DNA of 49,470 nt from a virus: IMG/VR virus record IMGVR_UViG_3300044949_001703, positions 1-49,470 of that record; one strand, given 5' to 3'. Positions within the stretch are counted from its first letter, which is position 1; every line of letters starts with the position of its first letter. Both the position numbers and the translations under genes were made by a program. A model generated the notes under the pieces. It worked only from the letters and a program-made list of their open reading frames with translations. It made no database searches and was not told the DNA's origin. This document shows positions 34,839-44,020 of the stretch, piece by piece.

Positions 34839-35144
34839 TTAGTAGTTGTATCCAACCCACGGCTGATACTCATATCCATAATTTATAGCTGGATAATATG
34901 TGTATGCTAGTGGCACATATGTCACATTATTTTCCACCACAGTTACCAACCGCCTCTGCTGCACCATTACTGGTTGATAAACAACATACGGAACAGGTTG
35001 AGTTGGAAATGGTTGAATTAATGGTACGCTAATTGCTGTACCAACAACCACAGGCACACTACTAATATAATGAGTTTTGGTCCAACACGGACCAGCACCC
35101 ATACAAAATACCATTATTAAACTAACTATTAATGCTTTGATCAT
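34839..35144 (-). CDS. small secreted protein, Pro/Val/Tyr-rich
   Basis: 101 aa. Signal peptide MIKALIVSLIMVFCMGAG, then PCW and a low-complexity P/V/Y-rich part (PFPTQPVPYVVYQPVMVQQRR ... YYPAINYGYEYQPWVGYNY). Probably exported; function unknown. Overlaps the HTH gene by 4 nt. Confidence 0.65.
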   Translation of the reverse strand: MIKALIVSLIMVFCMGAGPCWTKTHYISSVPVVVGTAISVPLIQPFPTQPVPYVVYQPVMVQQRRLVTVVENNVTYVPLAYTYYPAINYGYEYQPWVGYNY

Positions 35145-35350
35145 GATTGAGAATTCTCAGCAATCTTCTTGCGTCTGCCCCTTGGCTTCACAACACCCAA
35201 TTTACGACGCTGACGCCGTATCATACCATAAGTAATAGTTTCACCAGTCATCTCACTGAGTTTACTGGCCAATTCCCCATCACTCAAAACACTAAGATTA
35301 TCCCTAACAAAGCTCAATTCTGCATCACTCCACTTTTTATATGAACCCAT
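35141..35350 (-). CDS. SANT/Myb-like HTH DNA-binding protein
   Basis: 69 aa. WSDAELSFVRDNLSVLSDGELASKLSEMTGETITYGMIRRQRRKLGVVKPRGRRKK: acidic start helix, a recognition helix YGMIRRQRRKLG and a basic tail. First minus-strand gene at the early/late divergence, so a regulator of one or both directions is plausible (inference). AAGGGA precedes ATG 35350. Confidence 0.6.
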   Translation of the reverse strand: MGSYKKWSDAELSFVRDNLSVLSDGELASKLSEMTGETITYGMIRRQRRKLGVVKPRGRRKKIAENSQS

Positions 35351-35365
35351 AAATATTTCCCTTTT

Positions 35366-35405
35366 TTGACAAAATGTGTACAAAACATACTATATGGTAT
35401 AAGTT
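35366..35405 (+). promoter_or_regulatory. head of the late operon: sigma70-type promoter and TATAAGTT box
   Basis: TTGACA (35366-35371), 16-bp spacer, TACTAT (35388-35393) on the plus strand. A TATAAGTT box (35398-35405) follows and recurs before the portal gene, suggesting a late-promoter element. Confidence 0.6.
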
Positions 35406-35431
35406 TGTTCATTTTATGCAAGGAGACAACC

Positions 35432-35572
35432 GTGAATATTGACCCTATTATCCCAAGCGTATTGCATGTTGTAGCTAATAGTGATGTTAATATTAGCGAA
35501 GATCTACTAGCTGAACAAACCAAATCCATAGGTCAGCTCATAGAAGAAAATGATGAAAAAGAAAGCGATTGA
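35432..35572 (+). CDS. small hypothetical protein
   Basis: 46 aa from GTG 35432 with AAGGAG 8 nt upstream. Acidic, helical. Overlaps the sigma-like gene by 23 nt. Confidence 0.55.
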   Translation: MNIDPIIPSVLHVVANSDVNISEDLLAEQTKSIGQLIEENDEKESD

Positions 35573-36167
35573 TGAAAGCGAACTATTAAAAGTTATCGAT
35601 ATTATAAGCAAGAAATTAGCATACAAATTTAAATTTGGATATCATGAAATAGAGGATATGAAGCAACAGATTAGCATCTTTGCTCTGGAAGGTCTTCAAA
35701 ATTATGATCACAAAAGGCCCCTTGAGAATTTCTTGTGGACCCACGTTAGAAATCGACTTTTTAATTACAAACGAGACAACTATCAAAGGCCCGACAAACC
35801 CTGCTTAAGTTGTCCACTATACGATCCCCACTTGGCTAAAAGCTATAGTGGTTGTAGTAAATATAATGATAAAAATGATTGTTCAGAATATGTTCACTGG
35901 CACTCTAGAAATAGCACCAAAAAGAATCTGATGCACCTAAGCACCATAGACGAATTAAAAGATTATGGATCAGCATTTACCACTCAAGAGGATAGTTTAT
36001 TTTCTCAAATTAGCAATGGAGAGATAGTAAATAAGATAGAGGAAAATCTAAACGGCGAAAACCGAATAACATATCTAAAACTTAAAAATGGTGGTAAAGT
36101 TAGCAAGAGCGATAGTGAAAAACTAATAGCTCATATTAAAAATATACTAGAGGACAACGATGGGTAA
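35550..36167 (+). CDS. late sigma factor-like protein (gp55-type)
   Basis: 205 aa. Residues 31-78 (EIEDMKQQISIFALEGLQNYDHKRPLENFLWTHVRNRLFNYKRDNY) match sigma70 region 2 (EDL-QE-FL-AL-KYDP----F-NWL--IVRNRL-DY-R). A Cys-rich insert (CLSCP...GCSKY...DCSEY) follows. Its place at the head of the late module and TATAAGTT/TATAAATA boxes downstream point to a T4 gp55-like role. Confidence 0.65.
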   Translation: MMKKKAIDESELLKVIDIISKKLAYKFKFGYHEIEDMKQQISIFALEGLQNYDHKRPLENFLWTHVRNRLFNYKRDNYQRPDKPCLSCPLYDPHLAKSYSGCSKYNDKNDCSEYVHWHSRNSTKKNLMHLSTIDELKDYGSAFTTQEDSLFSQISNGEIVNKIEENLNGENRITYLKLKNGGKVSKSDSEKLIAHIKNILEDNDG

Positions 36168-36972
36168 AAAGCGCGGACAACTAAGTTTAGACGAGGAGAA
36201 GTTTATAACAGATAGTATAGGATCATTGTCTGCTGAACAAATAGCCTCAGCATTAAATAGAAATGTGGATCCTATAAATCGATATATCGATGAGCAGCAA
36301 TTGTATAGTTTGCACGACAAGAGCGAGAATGAAATATTAAAAAGAAAACTACATAGTAAAACTTTCTGGAATGAGATTGTGCGGCAATTTGATGAGGATA
36401 GTGGCGAACTAGAATATTTTGAGGATACGTGGGTTGGCCTAATTAAACAATTCAGAGAGGACGTTTTACCAGCCGAAGAATTACAAATCAAACAATTTAT
36501 TACAATAGATATTCTTATTAATCGTAGCATGAAAGAGCGCAAGCGTCATATTAGCGAAACGGAAAAACTACAAAAATTAGTGGATAAAGAATATGAAAAA
36601 AGTGAAAGTGATCGTGATATCCCAAAACTGGCCAACCTGGAAACTCAATTAAGTTTTGCAAGAAATAGTATTGCTAGTTATACCAACGAGTATACTAAAC
36701 TATTAAATGAGCAGCAAAAGATTAGCAAAGATTTAAAAGCGACCAGAGAGCAAAGAATCAAGCGTATTGAAGATGGTAAAAGTAGTTGGGTGGGTTTGAT
36801 TCGCATGCTAGAGGACGAGGACATTAGAGAAAAAGAGGGGCGAGAAATGGAGATATTGGCCATGGCCACAGAAAAGGCCAAACAAAACCTTTACGAATAT
36901 CATCAATATGCTGATCATAAAGTTGATAGTCCCATACTAAATAGCACTAGTGCTTTTAAAGAAGATAATTAA
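36160..36972 (+). CDS. putative small terminase subunit (HTH plus coiled coil)
   Basis: 270 aa. N-terminal HTH-like LSLDEEKFITDSIGSLSAEQIASALNRNVDPINRYI, then long charged helices (about 115-200) for oligomerisation. Position three genes before the large terminase and the domain plan suggest DNA recognition for packaging. No specific family recognised. Overlaps its neighbours at both ends. Confidence 0.45.
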   Translation: MGKKRGQLSLDEEKFITDSIGSLSAEQIASALNRNVDPINRYIDEQQLYSLHDKSENEILKRKLHSKTFWNEIVRQFDEDSGELEYFEDTWVGLIKQFREDVLPAEELQIKQFITIDILINRSMKERKRHISETEKLQKLVDKEYEKSESDRDIPKLANLETQLSFARNSIASYTNEYTKLLNEQQKISKDLKATREQRIKRIEDGKSSWVGLIRMLEDEDIREKEGREMEILAMATEKAKQNLYEYHQYADHKVDSPILNSTSAFKEDN

Positions 36973-37244
36973 TGCGTAATTATAATGATCCACAATATAA
37001 AAAATGGAGACAACATATAAAGTCACGAGATAAATATACCTGTCAATGGCCAGGATGCAACTCCAAACTTAAAATTCATGCTCATCATATTAATAAGTGG
37101 GCCGATTTCCCCGGTTTAAGATATAACATTAATAACGGCATCTCCCTTTGCAAAATTCATCATGATCTTATAAAGGATAATGAGGAAAATTATTGTGGAT
37201 TTTTTAGCCAATTGATATTAAATAAACTAAAAGGCAAAACATGA
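36972..37244 (+). CDS. HNH endonuclease, packaging-associated
   Basis: 90 aa. RDKYTCQWPGC...LKIHAHHINKWADFPGLRYNINNGISLCKIHHDLI is a complete HNH motif with two CxxC-type zinc positions. Such small HNH nucleases beside terminase genes take part in DNA packaging cleavage in several phages. Confidence 0.8.
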   Translation: MRNYNDPQYKKWRQHIKSRDKYTCQWPGCNSKLKIHAHHINKWADFPGLRYNINNGISLCKIHHDLIKDNEENYCGFFSQLILNKLKGKT

Positions 37245-37723
37245 CCAAAGATCCTTTTACAGTCATTATAGATACCAGAGAACAAATGCCATGGGAATTT
37301 GGATTGCATACCACATCCAAAAAGAAATTAGATACTGGAGACTATAGCATAGAGGGACTAGAAAATATTTTGGCCATAGAACGAAAAAAGAGTGTTAGTG
37401 AGATTGCTAATAATATAACAGAGAGTCGATTCAAAGATGTGCTCAATCGACTTGGCCAAATACCGCACAGTTTTATGCTATTAGAATTTGATATTGATGA
37501 TGTTTATAGTTTTCCTGTGGGCAGCGACGTGCCTAAAAAATTATGGGATAAACTAAAAATTAGTGGTAATTATATTATGAAATATCTGGTTCAGTCTCAA
37601 CTCAATCACAATATTCATATCTTGTTTTGTGGTAGTGCAGAAACAGCAGAAAGAGTGGCCGTGGGCATTATGAAAAGAATATACGAGAAATATGGAAACC
37701 AAAATAGTCAAGAAAAAATTTGA
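37241..37723 (+). CDS. ERCC4-type nuclease
   Basis: 160 aa. IDTREQMPWEF (10-20), KKLDTGDYSIEG and LAIERKKSVSEIA give the ERCC4 catalytic set (DTREQ, GDY, ERK). Structure-specific nuclease, perhaps resolving branched DNA before packaging. ATGA coupling with the HNH gene. Confidence 0.85.
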   Translation: MTKDPFTVIIDTREQMPWEFGLHTTSKKKLDTGDYSIEGLENILAIERKKSVSEIANNITESRFKDVLNRLGQIPHSFMLLEFDIDDVYSFPVGSDVPKKLWDKLKISGNYIMKYLVQSQLNHNIHILFCGSAETAERVAVGIMKRIYEKYGNQNSQEKI

Positions 37724-39719
37724 TGATGCGTGGTTGGGCCTAGGAGATCTAAACGATCTCGTGGTGAATCACAATCCAATGATAGGACGAGACAAGGATG
37801 ATATAGAAAATCCTGATCTGCATCTATTGCGTTTGTTTCGTAATCCAAAGTATTTTGGTAGCACATGCAAATTAATGTTTGGTATAGAACTTCATCCTAT
37901 ACAAATATCTATATTACAAGAATTTTGGAACACATCATTTCCCATGTTCATTGCTAGTCGTGGTTTTGGTAAAAGTTTTTTAATGGCACTGTATTGTATA
38001 CTAAAGTGTGTTTTTGTTCCTGGTACTAAAATTGTGGTAGTGGGAGCCGCTTTTCGACAGAGTAAAATCATATTTGAGTATATGGAAACAATATGGCGTA
38101 ATAGTCCCATATTACGAAGTATCTTTACAGGTAACGATGATGGTCCGCGTCGAGATGTTGATCGTTGTACCATGAGATTGGGCGAGAGTTGGACAGTTGC
38201 TATTCCTATGGGTGATGGTAGTAAGATCAGAGGTTTAAGAGCACATATCATCATCGCTGACGAGTTCGCATCAATATCTCCTGACATTTATGAAACTGTA
38301 GTATCAGGGTTCGCTGCTGTTAGTGCTAGTCCTATTCAAAACGTTAAAGAAGAAGCTAAAAAAGCAGCTATGAAAGATGCTGGATTATGGAATGATGAAT
38401 TAGAAGCAGTACAAATTAAAAAAGGGAATCAGGCAATTATATCTGGTACAGCAGATTATAGTTTTAAACATTTTGCTCAGTATTGGAAAAGATATAAGGC
38501 TATTATCAATAGTAAGGGTGATAAAACCAAACTGGAAGAAATCTTTAAGGGCGAAGTACCGGATAGTTTTAATTGGAAAGATTATAGTATTGTTAGAATT
38601 CCATATGAATTAATTCCAAAGGGCTTTATGGATGATAAGCAAGTATCAAGAGCCAAAGCAACAATACATACTGGTATTTATAATATGGAATATGCGGCTT
38701 GTTTTACAGAAGATAGCGATGGTTTTTTTAGAAGATCACTCATTGAAAGCTGTGTTGCCAACGATACTAGACCAATTATTATTGATGGATCTCCAGTAGT
38801 ATTTGATGTTAGCACTAAAGGAAATCCTAATCTTCAATATGTTTACGGTATCGACCCAGCATCTGAAAAAGATAATTTTAGTATAATAGTTATTGAATTG
38901 CATCCAACACATAATAGAGTAGTTTATTGTTGGACAACCAATAGAAATAATTTTAAAGATAGGCAAAAGACTGGTTTAGTTAATGAGCACGACTTCTACG
39001 GATTCTGTGCTAGAAAAATTCGTAATCTCATGAAGATATTTCCTTGTGTCAGAATTGGTATGGATGCTCAGGGTGGTGGAGTTGCTATTGAAGAAGCATT
39101 ACATGATCCAAGTAAAATAGAAGATGTTGAACAATTAATATGGCCAGCTATTGGTGATAAGCCCAAGGACACAGATGATCAACAGGGCTTGCATATTTTA
39201 GAACTAGTTCAGTTTGCACGAGCCGATTGGACAGCTCAGGCTAATCATGGCTTAAGAAAAGATTTAGAAGATAAAGTTTTATTATTTCCAAGATTCGATC
39301 AACTTAGTTTAGCATTGGCTTTAGATAAAGACGGTAAAGATATTTTAGATTCTAACCTTGATAATTTATATGATAATGAAAGTGAATGTTTATTAGAGAT
39401 AGAAGAATTAAAAAATGAATTAACTACTATAGTTATGACTCAAACTAGCACTGGCCCAAATGCTAGAGATAGGTGGGATACTCCGGAAATTAAATTACCA
39501 AATGGTAAAAAGGGTAAACTAAGAAAAGATCGATATAGTGCTTTAATTATTGCTAATATGTTAGCTAGACAATTGAATAGATCTTTAACCCCTTTTACTT
39601 ATGATGTTATTGGAATTAATGCTAAAGATGCTGTTGATCATAATGGTCAAATGTATAAAGGGCCGAATTGGTTTATTGGCAACGGAAACGATAATATCTA
39701 TATGGGTATTTACCGTTAA
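37692..39719 (+). CDS. terminase large subunit
   Basis: 675 aa. ATPase domain with Walker A-like SRGFGKS (89-95) and Walker B IIIADE (186-191); nuclease domain with YGIDPASEKDNFSIIV and RIGMDAQGGGV providing metal-binding Asp. Cuts concatemers and powers DNA packaging through the portal. ATG 37692 overlaps the ERCC4 gene by 32 nt. Confidence 0.9.
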   Translation: METKIVKKKFDDAWLGLGDLNDLVVNHNPMIGRDKDDIENPDLHLLRLFRNPKYFGSTCKLMFGIELHPIQISILQEFWNTSFPMFIASRGFGKSFLMALYCILKCVFVPGTKIVVVGAAFRQSKIIFEYMETIWRNSPILRSIFTGNDDGPRRDVDRCTMRLGESWTVAIPMGDGSKIRGLRAHIIIADEFASISPDIYETVVSGFAAVSASPIQNVKEEAKKAAMKDAGLWNDELEAVQIKKGNQAIISGTADYSFKHFAQYWKRYKAIINSKGDKTKLEEIFKGEVPDSFNWKDYSIVRIPYELIPKGFMDDKQVSRAKATIHTGIYNMEYAACFTEDSDGFFRRSLIESCVANDTRPIIIDGSPVVFDVSTKGNPNLQYVYGIDPASEKDNFSIIVIELHPTHNRVVYCWTTNRNNFKDRQKTGLVNEHDFYGFCARKIRNLMKIFPCVRIGMDAQGGGVAIEEALHDPSKIEDVEQLIWPAIGDKPKDTDDQQGLHILELVQFARADWTAQANHGLRKDLEDKVLLFPRFDQLSLALALDKDGKDILDSNLDNLYDNESECLLEIEELKNELTTIVMTQTSTGPNARDRWDTPEIKLPNGKKGKLRKDRYSALIIANMLARQLNRSLTPFTYDVIGINAKDAVDHNGQMYKGPNWFIGNGNDNIYMGIYR

Positions 39720-39726
39720 TTGTGTA

Positions 39727-39734
39727 TATAAGTT
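39727..39734 (+). promoter_or_regulatory. putative late promoter box TATAAGTT
   Basis: Same octamer as at 35398-35405, 34 bp before the portal ATG. Preceded by TGTGTA. Late-promoter role is inferred from the gp55-like gene. Confidence 0.4.
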
Positions 39735-39767
39735 ATAATTCCATCATAATCATATTACAATACTATT

Positions 39768-41978
39768 ATGCCAAGAAAAAAAGATCAAGAAAATAAAAAT
39801 ATTCCTGATGCTACTCAGGATCAGCCTCTGAATGCTTATGTTACATGGGAGGATGGTAATTTAGCCGATAAACGTGAAGCTTTAGCAGAGGCTAGCAAAG
39901 GTTTGGATGAATTTGGTCTTGTTAATAAAACCGTAGCCAATAATAGCCGTTATCGTCTCGATTTTTCTAATCTTGATGGTCTTACATCTGGACGTCCTGG
40001 ATTAACTCGTGCAGATTATGATTATTTTCGTCCAGAAGAAAGTGTGCCAACACACATTCGTGGCATTTTAAGTAAAGCAGACGCTATTTATAATCGTGTT
40101 GGTTTAGTAAAAAATGTAATTGATCTTATGGGTGATTTTGCTAGTCAGGGCATTAGACTTGTTCATCCAAATAAACGTATTGAAAGATTTTATAGAAATT
40201 GGTTTGAAAAAATTAAAGGTGAAGAAAGAAGTGAAAGATTTCTTAATAATCTGTATAGAGTAGGTAATGTTGTCATAAATCGTCAAACAGCTAAAATCAG
40301 TTTAAAAGTTACAGATAATCTTTACAAGAGTGTGGCATCTCCAGATTTAATCGTTAATAGCGATGATCTTAAGGTGGAAAAAAGAGAAATTCCATGGAGA
40401 TATACTTTTATTGATCCAGTATGTATTGAGATTGTAGGAGGTGCATTATCATCATTTGTTGGAGATAAATCCTACGCTATTGTTTTACCTCCTATTTTAC
40501 GTAAAACTATTAATAGTCCTAAGAGCGAAGCAGAAAAGAAAATCGTTGAACAATTACCACCAGCTATTATTGAGGCAGCAAGACAGAAAAAAGCATATAT
40601 GCTGGACACAGATAAAACTTTAGTTTTCCATTATAAAAAAGACGATTGGAAGAGCTGGGCATATCCAATGATCTATGCTATTATGGATGATATTAATATT
40701 GTAGAAAAACTTAAACTTGCTGACGTTACTGCTCTTGATGGTGCTATTAACAATATTCGTATTTTTAAACTTGGTAGTTTAGAGCACAAAATTGCACCAA
40801 CAGCATCTGCGGCAACCAAACTAAGTAATATTCTTGGTAATAATGTTGGTGGTGGTACAATGGATCTTATTTGGGGTCCAGACATTGAATTAATTGAGAG
40901 TAAAACTAGTGTTCATCAATTCTTGGGAGAAGGTAAATATATACCACACTTAAATGCTATTTATGCTGGTCTAGGTATTCCACCAACACTAACAGGAACA
41001 TTTGGCGGTGGTGGTACTACTAATAATTTTATTAGTCTAAAAACACTAACTCAAAGATTAGAGTATGGACGTAAAACACTAATGGCATTCTGGAAACAAG
41101 AAATTGCTTTAGTTCAAAAAGCTATGGGTTTCCGTTACCCAGCTAAAATTGAATTTGATAAAATGGATCTTAGTAATGAAGACGCTGAAAAAGCATTATT
41201 AATTCAATTAGCAGATCGTAATATTATTAGTGATGAACTTATCCAAAGAATGTTTGGTGTTGATCCTGATATTGAAAAAGCCAGAATTAATAGAGAATCT
41301 TCAGAAAGAGATAGTAATCGTATGACTAAAAAGGCTGGACCTTATCATGATGCTAATTTTGATAAGAGCTTGAAAAAGATTGCTCTACAACTTGGCATAG
41401 CAGCGCCAAGTCAAGTAGGCTTAGAACTAGAACCCAAAAAGAGAAATGAACTTAATCTACTTGAAATGAAAGCACAATTTCCAGCAGCTCCTAAAGCTGG
41501 TGGTTTCGGTAGTTCTCCACAGGATACAAATCAACCAACAGGAGTATCAGGACAAGGTAGGCCAAAAAATGTTAAAGATACTCAAAAAAGAAAAACGAAA
41601 AAGTTTAGCCCACAAACTGGTGCCTCGTTAAATATTTGGGCTATAGAATCTCAAGATAAAATTTCTGATATAATGAACCCTCAATTATTAGAATTTTATA
41701 ATAAAAAAAATATGAGAAGCTTATCCAGTAGTGAATATGATGAAGCAGAAGATGTCAAAACTAAGATCCTATTATCATTAGAGCCTTTTGAAGAAGTAAC
41801 GGAAGAGTTAGTTTTGTCTAAACTCAATACTTTAAATAGTATTGATATTAATCATGATTTTATAAATTATAAAAATTTTATTAAACTAATTAATAATGAA
41901 ATAAATAGGTCATTAACCTCCGAAGAAATTAAATATACAAAAGCTTATTTGTATAAAACGGTGTATATTCCCGAATAA
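39768..41978 (+). CDS. portal protein
   Basis: 736 aa. Large portal with VKNVIDLMGDFASQGIRLVHPNKRIERFYRNWF, the YRVGNVVINRQTA strand, and IYAGLGIPPTLTGTFGG, in the usual place between terminase and protease. Forms the dodecameric DNA channel of the head. The C-terminal 150 residues after a basic Pro/Gln-rich linker are an added helical domain. Confidence 0.8.
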   Translation: MPRKKDQENKNIPDATQDQPLNAYVTWEDGNLADKREALAEASKGLDEFGLVNKTVANNSRYRLDFSNLDGLTSGRPGLTRADYDYFRPEESVPTHIRGILSKADAIYNRVGLVKNVIDLMGDFASQGIRLVHPNKRIERFYRNWFEKIKGEERSERFLNNLYRVGNVVINRQTAKISLKVTDNLYKSVASPDLIVNSDDLKVEKREIPWRYTFIDPVCIEIVGGALSSFVGDKSYAIVLPPILRKTINSPKSEAEKKIVEQLPPAIIEAARQKKAYMLDTDKTLVFHYKKDDWKSWAYPMIYAIMDDINIVEKLKLADVTALDGAINNIRIFKLGSLEHKIAPTASAATKLSNILGNNVGGGTMDLIWGPDIELIESKTSVHQFLGEGKYIPHLNAIYAGLGIPPTLTGTFGGGGTTNNFISLKTLTQRLEYGRKTLMAFWKQEIALVQKAMGFRYPAKIEFDKMDLSNEDAEKALLIQLADRNIISDELIQRMFGVDPDIEKARINRESSERDSNRMTKKAGPYHDANFDKSLKKIALQLGIAAPSQVGLELEPKKRNELNLLEMKAQFPAAPKAGGFGSSPQDTNQPTGVSGQGRPKNVKDTQKRKTKKFSPQTGASLNIWAIESQDKISDIMNPQLLEFYNKKNMRSLSSSEYDEAEDVKTKILLSLEPFEEVTEELVLSKLNTLNSIDINHDFINYKNFIKLINNEINRSLTSEEIKYTKAYLYKTVYIPE

Positions 41979-41997
41979 CACTTTAAGAAGGCAAATT

Positions 41998-43530
41998 ATG
42001 GAAATTTATCCACAAGAAATTGAAGATGGTCTATCACAAGCCCTATCTGCAAAAGCTTCTATAGTTTATGCTTCACAATTAGTCCAATCACCAGTCCCCA
42101 AATCTCGTAATTCAAAAATTAATATCAAAGCGCTTGCTGGTATTGATGACAAAGATTTGTATTATACACAATCAATCCTTGTCACAAGTTCTTGGAATAA
42201 AAATGATGATATATTTGATAAAGCAGAAGTTTGGGCAGCTAGGAATACTCCAGAAGATAAACCCACAAATTTAGAACACGATGAATCCACAATAGTTGGT
42301 CATATTACATCTAATTGGCCAATCATGCCAAATGGAAATATTATCGACGAAAATACCCCTGTTGAAGATCTACCAGAAAAATTTCATATTTTAACAGGCT
42401 CAGTAATTTATACTGGTTTTACAGACCCTGATCTCAAATCCAGAACCGCACAACTAATTAACGAGATACAGTCTGGTAATAAGTATGTAAGTATGGAATG
42501 TTTTTTTAGTGGATTTGATTATGGATTAATTGATAAAACAACTGCACAATATAAAATTTTACCAAGAAATTCTGAAACAGCATTTTTAACTAAACATTTA
42601 AGAGCATATGGTGGTCTTGGTGAACATCAAAATTATAAAATTGGTCGAGTATTAAGAAATATAACATTTTCTGGAAAGGGGTTTGTAAGCAAGCCAGCTA
42701 ATCCAGATAGCGTTATATTTACTAAAGATAATATTAATTTTGATAAACAAGTACTCAGTATCGAACTTAATAAAGAAAAAAATGAGTCTTTTTCACAAGT
42801 AGGTGTATTTTCAAATCAAGCCAATTTAAAGGAGAACATAATGAGTGTAGAGACTGACAATCAAGAAGTAGCTGCTATCACAGAAAAAGAAGGCATGAAT
42901 ATGCTATATCCAGGAGCAACTCCTCCAGACGCGCAAATCGCTGAAATGCACGAAGAAGAACTTAAGAAAAAGGTAGAAGATCTTCAAAAGAAAAAAGAAG
43001 AACTTGATATGCAGGAAGCTATGCTTCAAAAGAAAAATGAAGAAATGGCTATGCAAGAGACCATGCTTCAAAAGAAAAATGAAGAAATGGCTAAAATGCA
43101 GACCGAACTTAATAACGTTTATGCTGCTCTAGAAACAAAAAAGAAAGAGCTTGCTGAAACAATGAAAAAAGAAAAGAAAATGAAAAGAGTCGCCACACTA
43201 GTTGAGAGTGGTGTAGATTCAGAGGTTGTTAACAATGTGATCGACACACTAGAAAATGTTGATGACGCATCTTTTGATGCTATCACAACACTAGTTGCTG
43301 CGGTTAAACCAGTCAAGGTAGCAGAAGTTAAGACTAATACTAATTTAGAAACAGAAGATAGTCAACACCCACTCGCTACAATTTCTGATGCTCTTGAAAC
43401 AGCAGAAGTTGAAAAAGACATTGATCTTAGTGTTGGTAGTGAAACAGAAATTGAATCACACAACACAAGAGCTGCCTTAGTTGATTTCGTTTATAGTAGA
43501 CTAGGTAAAAAACTTAATAAGGGAGAATGA
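41998..43530 (+). CDS. prohead protease fused to scaffolding protein
   Basis: 510 aa. Protease part (about 1-250) with NLEHDESTIVGHI (His94), YVSMECFFSGFDYG (Ser165) and ISGKGFVSKPANP-like TFSGKGFVSKPANPDSVI, matching the herpes/T4-type prohead protease fold. Residues 282-510 are an acidic coiled-coil scaffold. Assembles and then matures the capsid. Confidence 0.8.
   Translation: MEIYPQEIEDGLSQALSAKASIVYASQLVQSPVPKSRNSKINIKALAGIDDKDLYYTQSILVTSSWNKNDDIFDKAEVWAARNTPEDKPTNLEHDESTIVGHITSNWPIMPNGNIIDENTPVEDLPEKFHILTGSVIYTGFTDPDLKSRTAQLINEIQSGNKYVSMECFFSGFDYGLIDKTTAQYKILPRNSETAFLTKHLRAYGGLGEHQNYKIGRVLRNITFSGKGFVSKPANPDSVIFTKDNINFDKQVLSIELNKEKNESFSQVGVFSNQANLKENIMSVETDNQEVAAITEKEGMNMLYPGATPPDAQIAEMHEEELKKKVEDLQKKKEELDMQEAMLQKKNEEMAMQETMLQKKNEEMAKMQTELNNVYAALETKKKELAETMKKEKKMKRVATLVESGVDSEVVNNVIDTLENVDDASFDAITTLVAAVKPVKVAEVKTNTNLETEDSQHPLATISDALETAEVEKDIDLSVGSETEIESHNTRAALVDFVYSRLGKKLNKGE
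42841..43530 (+). CDS. nested scaffolding protein (internal in-frame start)
   Basis: 229 aa. ATG 42841 has AAGGAG 6 nt upstream inside the protease gene and starts exactly at the scaffold domain. The repeated MQE-MLQKKNEEMA heptads form a coiled coil. This mirrors lambda C/Nu3, where the scaffold is made separately from an internal start. Confidence 0.65.
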   Translation: MSVETDNQEVAAITEKEGMNMLYPGATPPDAQIAEMHEEELKKKVEDLQKKKEELDMQEAMLQKKNEEMAMQETMLQKKNEEMAKMQTELNNVYAALETKKKELAETMKKEKKMKRVATLVESGVDSEVVNNVIDTLENVDDASFDAITTLVAAVKPVKVAEVKTNTNLETEDSQHPLATISDALETAEVEKDIDLSVGSETEIESHNTRAALVDFVYSRLGKKLNKGE

Positions 43531-43532
43531 AC

Positions 43533-44003
43533 ATGGCTTTAAAAGCAGATCGCGTTGAAACATTCACAGATATTTCATTTTTTATGGGTACAACCGCTAC
43601 TCGCGGTGGTATCGTAGTATTTAGCACAAGTGGCTCAGGCGTAAGTATGGATGATGCTAGGGCTGTTGTTGCTTATCCAAGCACAACTTCATCTGGCACC
43701 AATCCAGGTGGTCTATTGCTAAATGATGTTGTTAACTATGATCTAACTAGACAACACATCAATTGGCACAAAGACGAGGTTCAGGTTGGTAGTAAGGTAA
43801 CTCTACTACGTAGAGGTCAAGTTACTACTAACAATATCACTGGAACTCCAACTGCTGGTAATCCTGCATATTACGACGCTACTGGTAACCTAACAGCTAC
43901 CGCTAGTGGTCAATTTGTGGGTGGTGCTTTCGTTCCAGTAGGCACCTTCTTGAGCGCCAAAGATGCTGACGGTTATGCAAAAGTAGACATTAATATCAGA
44001 TAA
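43533..44003 (+). CDS. capsid decoration protein
   Basis: 156 aa. Beta-rich, Gly/Thr/Ser-rich, with TPTAGNPAYYDATGNLT, the plan of head decoration proteins that lie between scaffold and major capsid genes. GGGAG upstream favours the second ATG (43533) over 43527. Confidence 0.65.
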   Translation: MALKADRVETFTDISFFMGTTATRGGIVVFSTSGSGVSMDDARAVVAYPSTTSSGTNPGGLLLNDVVNYDLTRQHINWHKDEVQVGSKVTLLRRGQVTTNNITGTPTAGNPAYYDATGNLTATASGQFVGGAFVPVGTFLSAKDADGYAKVDINIR

Positions 44004-44020
44004 TCATAAGGGAGAAAAAT

